DNA from: Candidatus Fraserbacteria bacterium RBG_16_55_9
GTDB lineage: Bacteria > Bipolaricaulota > Bipolaricaulia > RBG-16-55-9
Assembly: GCA_001778455.1 (NCBI GenBank)
Contig: MFGX01000072.1
Location: 1,508 to 10,270 of the forward strand
DNA length: 8,763 nucleotides
Direction of reading: 5' to 3'
A model generated the notes under the pieces. That model did not search any database. It was not told the origin of the DNA and saw nothing but the letters and a program-made list of their open reading frames with translations. Positions 5,585 to 8,763 of the stretch are shown one piece after another. The first letter of the stretch is position 1. Every line of letters begins with the position of its first letter. The position numbers and the translations under genes are program-made.

Positions 5585-6446
5585 TGCGACCTCCTGAGTT
5601 CCGGCTGCTCACGAAGAATCGTAGAATGCGGGCGATCTCCTCACGAAGGCCTTCCCGTCGGACGACTTGATCGACGATGCCGTGCTTGAGGGCAAATCGA
5701 TCCGTCTGGAAATCGGCCGGCAGTTCCTGGTTGATCGTCTCTTTGATCACGCGGGGTCCGGCAAACCCGATCAGGGCTCCCCTCTCGGCAATCGCCACAT
5801 CGCCTAGGCTCGCAATGCTTGCCTCCACTCCGGCGGTTGTAGGGTAGGTCATCACGGACAGAAAAGGCACTCGTGCCTCTTCGAGCAGCCAGCGCGCGGA
5901 CGCGGTCTTGGCCATCTGCATTAAACTGAGAATGCCCTCCTGCATGCGAGCCCCTCCTGTGGCGGAGACCAGAATGAATGGACGTCGGAGCCGAGCGGCG
6001 GTGCGGATCCCATGACAGATCTGCTCGCCCATGACGCTTCCCATGCTGCCACCGATGAATCGAAAATCCATCACAGCCAGAATCACGGGGGCATCTTCGA
6101 TGGTGGCGCTCCCCACGATGATCTCATTGAGTAGACCCGTCTCTTCTTGAGCTTCCTTGAGGCTCTGGGTGTAGGGTTTCGCTCCCACGAAGCGGAGCGG
6201 GTCCTTAGCGGAGATGGGGCGAGAGATGTCCTCGAAGGAACCCGCATCGACCAGGAGTTTGATGCGCTCGCGTGCCGTGAGAAAGAAATATTCGCCGCAC
6301 TTGGGGCAGATGTTCCGATTCTGCTCTACCCGCTTCTTGAAGACCAGCTGGCCACAGGCCTTGCACTTAAGCCAAAGCACGTCTTCTTCGCGGCGCTTCT
6401 CATCCAATCCCACTTTGAAGTACTTCTTGCTGCGGAAGAGAGCCAT
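5574..6446 (-). CDS. accD: Acetyl-CoA carboxylase carboxyltransferase subunit beta
   Basis: Partner of AccA in malonyl-CoA synthesis. 290 residues, usual length. Seen: the N-terminal four-cysteine zinc finger (Cys28, Cys31, Cys47, Cys50), then the crotonase-fold core with F-I-G-G-S-M-G-S-V-M-G-E (130-141), S-A-T-G-G-A-R-M-Q-E-G (161-171; Thr163 where Ser is usual) and P-T-T-A-G-V-E-A-S (202-210). In the last motif Ala205 stands where most family members have Gly in a Gly-Gly pair. This looks like a lineage variant of a working enzyme, since the rest of the core is intact. GAGGAAGG (6453-6460) lies six bases before ATG 6446. Only one base separates the start from the stop of the DUF502 gene, and the 3' end overlaps accA by 11 bases, so the two subunits are probably made in step by coupled translation. 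Confidence 0.97.
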   Translation of the reverse strand: MALFRSKKYFKVGLDEKRREEDVLWLKCKACGQLVFKKRVEQNRNICPKCGEYFFLTARERIKLLVDAGSFEDISRPISAKDPLRFVGAKPYTQSLKEAQEETGLLNEIIVGSATIEDAPVILAVMDFRFIGGSMGSVMGEQICHGIRTAARLRRPFILVSATGGARMQEGILSLMQMAKTASARWLLEEARVPFLSVMTYPTTAGVEASIASLGDVAIAERGALIGFAGPRVIKETINQELPADFQTDRFALKHGIVDQVVRREGLREEIARILRFFVSSRNSGGRNGR

Positions 6447-6447
6447 A

Positions 6448-7131
6448 TTAGACCTTCCTCAACGGAACTCCTTGCGATATGGTCTGCGCTTGGAGCAAGC
6501 GCTCTCGAACCTCCGGAGGCATGAAGATTCCCAGAGACATCATCATGCGGAAGCCTTCCTCCACGGTGATGTGGTCGAGGTACGTTACATCTTTTTCGGG
6601 GACAATGAGCCAGATGCCGGTGATGGGATTGGGCGGAGCCATGATGAAGATCGAAACCAACTTCTCTCCCACCACCTCTTCGATGCCCGGTACGTCTTGA
6701 TTCGTTACAAATCCAATCATGTATAAACCCTTCCTGGGGTATTCCACAAGGGCCACGCGCTTGAAGGCAGACATGTCGCGGTTGAATACAGCATCCGTAA
6801 TCTGCTTGACTGTGCCGTAGAGCTTGCGTAGCACGGGAATGGCCATGAGGATCCGCTCGAAGTAGAGATAGGCCGCACGGCCCAGGTAGAACCGGGTGAG
6901 CGCTCCGACAGCCAAGATGACAGCGAGCGTGATGAGAATGCTCAGAAGGTTGATGAGGGTCTCGGGTGGTGCCTGGCCCAAGAAGTTGCGGACGAGGCTT
7001 CCGAGAAACCCGCCCGAGCCGAACGAGCCTTCAACCAGTTTATAAAGGAACTGCAGGATAAAGTATGTTAGGCCCAGCGGGAGCAGGGCCAACAATCCAC
7101 TGATGAATATTGCTCGAAGCCTCTTCCACAT
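6448..7131 (-). CDS. DUF502-family membrane protein
   Basis: 227 residues from ATG 7131. An upstream in-frame TTG (7152) would add seven residues, but it lies in the -10 box of the predicted promoter, and family members usually begin at the M-W-K-R-L-R-like start. Seen: two membrane helices (about 8-32 and 58-79), then a cytosolic domain with I-P-V-L-R-K-L-Y-G-T-V-K-Q (98-110), V-A-L-V-E-Y-P-R-K-G-L-Y-M-I-G-F-V-T (127-144) and P-N-P-I-T-G (167-172), all family hallmarks. Known: DUF502 proteins are widespread in bacteria and plants (COV1-like) and have no settled biochemical role. It is the first gene of the six-gene operon, one base before accD; a link to membrane lipid supply is inference from that position. 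Confidence 0.9.
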   Translation of the reverse strand: MWKRLRAIFISGLLALLPLGLTYFILQFLYKLVEGSFGSGGFLGSLVRNFLGQAPPETLINLLSILITLAVILAVGALTRFYLGRAAYLYFERILMAIPVLRKLYGTVKQITDAVFNRDMSAFKRVALVEYPRKGLYMIGFVTNQDVPGIEEVVGEKLVSIFIMAPPNPITGIWLIVPEKDVTYLDHITVEEGFRMMMSLGIFMPPEVRERLLQAQTISQGVPLRKV

Positions 7132-7151
7132 CGTTAAATCGCCTGAATTCA

Positions 7152-7180
7152 ACTTTACCAGAGAACTCTACGAGGGTCAA
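7152..7180 (-). promoter_or_regulatory. Sigma70-like promoter of the six-gene operon
   Basis: Minus strand: TTGACC (7180-7175), a 17-base spacer and TAAAGT (7157-7152). The -35 matches the TTGACA consensus at five positions and the -10 matches at four. Transcription would start near 7145, giving a leader of about 14 bases before ATG 7131, which carries a weak AGGCG ribosome site. It overlaps an inverted repeat at its -35. Confidence 0.65.
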
Positions 7181-7186
7181 ACCCTC
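7172..7186. promoter_or_regulatory. Inverted repeat over the -35 of the operon promoter (operator candidate)
   Basis: GAGGGT-CAA-ACCCTC is a perfect 6-bp dyad with a three-base centre. It covers the whole TTGACC -35 of the minus-strand promoter and lies 12 bases upstream of the plus-strand -35. A protein bound here would block the operon promoter. The binder is unknown; the RHH protein at 7262 and the Crp/Fnr protein at 3861 are local candidates. Confidence 0.45.
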
Positions 7187-7198
7187 TCTGCAATTTGA

Positions 7199-7227
7199 TT
7201 GACGGCTTCGTCACAGAGACTTATAAT
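7199..7227 (+). promoter_or_regulatory. Strong sigma70 promoter of the RHH-nicotinate phosphoribosyltransferase pair
   Basis: TTGACG (7199-7204), a 17-base spacer and a perfect TATAAT (7222-7227). Start of transcription is expected near A7233, giving a leader of about 29 bases before ATG 7262. It is the closest match to consensus in the window. Confidence 0.85.
7200..7213. promoter_or_regulatory. Inverted repeat inside the RHH-pncB promoter (operator candidate)
   Basis: TGACG-GCTT-CGTCA is a perfect 5-bp dyad with a four-base centre. It overlaps the -35 box and extends into the spacer. A 5-N4-5 layout is the geometry of Fnr-type boxes (TTGAT-N4-ATCAA), though the bases differ, and a repressor here would block RNA polymerase. 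Assignment to the RHH protein or the Crp/Fnr protein is inference. Confidence 0.45.
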
Positions 7228-7261
7228 TGTTCATCCATCGTTAAGGAAGCACGCAAAAACC

Positions 7262-7474
7262 ATGCGACGAGTCAATTGGACGATCACAGAACTGCAGCAC
7301 CGTGAATTGAAGCGCCTCTCTCAGGAGACCGGGTTACCCATCTCCGAGCTCGTCCGCCGCGCTCTAGACAAATACATCGGCCTCGTAGGGGAGGGGTCTC
7401 CTTCCCAGGAGGTTGAGATGGGCAGGAGCGCCAACCCGTATGCCCGACGAGGGAAGAGCAGGAGCGAGGTCTGA
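7262..7474 (+). CDS. Small ribbon-helix-helix DNA-binding protein
   Basis: 70 residues from ATG 7262. A longer frame from TTG 7199 is rejected because that codon is the -35 box of the promoter. AAGGA (7243-7247) lies 14 bases upstream, a rather long spacing. Seen: a short beta strand R-R-V-N-W-T-I-T (2-9), helix A (10-23), the turn G-L-P-I-S (24-28) and helix B S-E-L-V-R-R-A-L-D-K-Y-I (28-39). This is the CopG/Arc ribbon-helix-helix pattern, in which the strand pair of a dimer reads the DNA major groove. The tail (about 44-70) is polar and basic, probably flexible. The next gene, nicotinate phosphoribosyltransferase, begins six bases after its stop, and no toxin-like gene is beside it. I infer a local regulator of the promoter region just upstream rather than an antitoxin. 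Confidence 0.8.
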   Translation: MRRVNWTITELQHRELKRLSQETGLPISELVRRALDKYIGLVGEGSPSQEVEMGRSANPYARRGKSRSEV

Positions 7475-7480
7475 CGAACG

Positions 7481-8659
7481 ATGAAACGACGATCGAAAGA
7501 ACGAGCATTTCATTTTACCACCGCGGCAGAGATCCGGGCAGGCCAGGTCACGGATGTCTACTTCGAGCGAACCCGTCAGATTCTTACGGCGAAAAAGATC
7601 GACAAGCACGTAATCATGGAAGCCCGTGTCAAAAAACTCCCTCAGGGTGATTGGGGGCTATTCTGTGGAGTTCATGAAGCCATCGAGCTTTTCCAGGGAA
7701 TGCCCCTCGATCTTTGGGCGCTGCCGGAAGGATCTTTATTTCAAGCCCGAGAACCCGTGCTGCTCGTGGGTTGCCGCTATCGCGAGTTTTCCGTCTACGA
7801 GACGGCACTCTTGGGCTTCTTATGTCAAGCGAGCGGAATTGCCACAAAAGCCGCCCGTTGCGTGATTGCCGCTCAAGGACGACCCATCTACAGTTTCGGT
7901 GCCCGGCGCATGCACCCGGCGATCGCGCCCATGATTGAGCGGGCTGCCTTCATCGGAGGGTGCGCCGGAGTGGCCAGCGTCGTCGCGGCACGGCTGCTGG
8001 GCGAGGAACCGGTAGGCACCATTCCCCACGCTCTCATTCTCGTCATGGGGGATTCGGTCTCCGCTACCCTTGCCTTCGACGAGGTCATCGACAAGAGCGT
8101 GAAACGAGTCGCGCTCGTCGATACCTTTGGCGATGAGAAATTCGAGGCACTGGAGAACGCAGAGTTGCTTGACTCCAACATCTATGCTGTACGGCTGGAT
8201 ACGCCCTCCTCGCGTCGCGGGGACATGCTGGAGATCGCCCGTGAGGTGCGCTGGGAACTAGACATTCATGGCTATGAGAACGTGAAGATTTTCATCTCGG
8301 GCGGCTTGGATGAGGACCTGATTCCGCCCCTCAACGAAGTGGCCGACGCCTACGGCATGGGCACATCCATCAGCAACGCTCGGGTGATCGATTTTGGGCT
8401 TGACATCGTAGAAGTCGAAGGAGACCCCGTCGCAAAGAGAGGCAAAGAATCTGGAGCCAAACAACTCTATGCCTGCAAGGTCTGTGGGAAGAGAACCATC
8501 GCGCTCTTTACAAGACCTCTCAAAGCCTGTCCGGCATGCAGGGGGAAGGTGGAACCCAAGCTCGTCCAGTTCCTAAAGCAGGGCCGGTTGATCAGAGAGC
8601 TGCCTCGTCCTCAAGAGATCCGAAAACGTGTGCTTAGCCAACTCCCCAAGGAGCTGTAA
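7481..8659 (+). CDS. pncB: Nicotinate phosphoribosyltransferase, archaeal/Thermoplasma type with C-terminal zinc knuckle
   Basis: Joins nicotinate and PRPP, with ATP, to give nicotinate mononucleotide in the Preiss-Handler route of NAD salvage; cytoplasmic. 392 residues. Seen: the type II PRTase signatures S-F-G-A-R-R-M-H-P (138-146), G-T-I-P-H-A-L (179-185, His183 at the place of the phosphorylated His in bacterial enzymes), D-T-F-G-D-E-K (214-220), R-L-D-T-P-S-S-R-R-G-D (238-248), F-I-S-G-G-L-D-E (271-278) and Y-G-M-G-T-S-I-S-N-A (291-300). A C-terminal four-cysteine module (Cys332, Cys335, Cys350, Cys353) resembles the zinc knuckle of the Thermoplasma acidophilum enzyme. ATG 7481 follows the RHH gene by six bases, with GAGG (7466-7469) as ribosome site. 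The gene ends two bases before a convergent gene with no terminator between. Confidence 0.9.
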   Translation: MKRRSKERAFHFTTAAEIRAGQVTDVYFERTRQILTAKKIDKHVIMEARVKKLPQGDWGLFCGVHEAIELFQGMPLDLWALPEGSLFQAREPVLLVGCRYREFSVYETALLGFLCQASGIATKAARCVIAAQGRPIYSFGARRMHPAIAPMIERAAFIGGCAGVASVVAARLLGEEPVGTIPHALILVMGDSVSATLAFDEVIDKSVKRVALVDTFGDEKFEALENAELLDSNIYAVRLDTPSSRRGDMLEIAREVRWELDIHGYENVKIFISGGLDEDLIPPLNEVADAYGMGTSISNARVIDFGLDIVEVEGDPVAKRGKESGAKQLYACKVCGKRTIALFTRPLKACPACRGKVEPKLVQFLKQGRLIRELPRPQEIRKRVLSQLPKEL

Positions 8660-8661
8660 GC

Positions 8662-8763
8662 TCACTTCGCCCTCACTGTCAGCCAGACGCCGAAGAGGAC
8701 GATGACGCCTCCCACGATCTGCAAGATCGCGATCGATTGCTGGAGCGCGAAGTATGCCGCGAT
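8662..8763 (-). CDS. EamA/DMT-family transporter, C-terminal end (partial)
   Basis: The minus strand is open from the window edge to TGA 8662-8664, giving 33 residues. They read as the last membrane helix of a drug/metabolite transporter: L-Q-Q-S-I-A-I-L-Q-I-V-G-G-V-I-V-L-F-G-V-W-L, then a short basic end T-V-R-A-K. The Q-I-x-G-G-x-x-I-x-x-G-V pattern is typical of the tenth helix of EamA proteins. Substrate cannot be told from this piece. Its 3' end is two bases from the end of pncB on the other strand. Confidence 0.6.
   Translation of the reverse strand: MAAYFALQQSIAILQIVGGVIVLFGVWLTVRAK

Noticed and set aside
7132..7152. Upstream TTG start for the DUF502 protein
   Set aside because: It lies in the predicted -10 box, has no ribosome site, and the family start fits ATG 7131.
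7199..7261. Longer N-terminus for the RHH protein starting at TTG 7199
   Set aside because: The TTG is the first half of the -35 box and the segment contains a perfect TATAAT; the RHH fold starts right after ATG 7262.
8715..8729. Inverted repeat CGATCT-GCA-AGATCG
   Set aside because: It lies inside the coding end of the transporter fragment, has no T-run, and codes for the helix; probably chance.
1..8763. CRISPR array, tRNA, rRNA, insertion sequence, prophage or toxin-antitoxin module
   Set aside because: No regularly spaced repeats, no tRNA or rRNA signatures, no transposase or phage genes; the RHH gene has no toxin partner beside it.

Overview
The window looks like bacterial chromosome from an uncultured, diderm, possibly thermophilic or subsurface lineage. 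The evidence is two-subunit acetyl-CoA carboxyltransferase genes (accD, accA), sigma70-like promoters, strong Shine-Dalgarno sites, an archaeal/Thermoplasma-type nicotinate phosphoribosyltransferase, and a secreted coiled-coil protein built like the Thermotoga outer-membrane spacer Omp-alpha. A candidate phylum such as Bipolaricaulota/Acetothermia would fit, but this is a guess from gene content, not something the sequence proves. Sampled coding lines are around 60% GC in accA and around 45% GC in the first gene.

Layout. (1) Positions 2-676, plus strand: the 3' end of a secreted-type repeat protein (beta-propeller-like repeats), more AT-rich than the rest. (2) 677-952: a 276-base gap with three hairpins and a C-rich/G-rich leader. 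(3) 953-2080, plus strand: a signal-peptide, coiled-coil, C-terminal-hydrophobic-tail protein, closed by a strong 12-bp-stem terminator at 2156-2194. (4) 7131 down to 2195, minus strand: six tightly packed genes that look like one operon, in the order DUF502 membrane protein, accD, accA, Crp/Fnr-type regulator, anchored DOMON protein, proline dehydrogenase. Gaps or overlaps run from an 11-base overlap to 24 bases. (5) 7132-7261: a compact divergent promoter region with one good sigma70 promoter in each direction, each overlapped by its own inverted repeat. (6) 7262-8659, plus strand: a small ribbon-helix-helix regulator followed after 6 bases by nicotinate phosphoribosyltransferase. (7) 8662-8763, minus strand: the last 33 codons of a probable EamA/DMT transporter, ending 2 bases from the preceding convergent gene.

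How the genes may work together. The six-gene operon links malonyl-CoA production with a cAMP/redox-type regulator, a membrane-anchored DOMON protein (possible haem or sugar binder) and FAD-dependent proline oxidation. This suggests membrane and energy metabolism under shared control, but the link is inference from co-orientation. The divergent unit pairs NAD salvage with a candidate local repressor. No CRISPR array, tRNA, rRNA, insertion sequence or prophage was seen. The window is mostly ordinary housekeeping DNA. The least ordinary parts are the Omp-alpha-like protein with its structured leader, the RHH-pncB divergent control region, and the composition of the six-gene operon.
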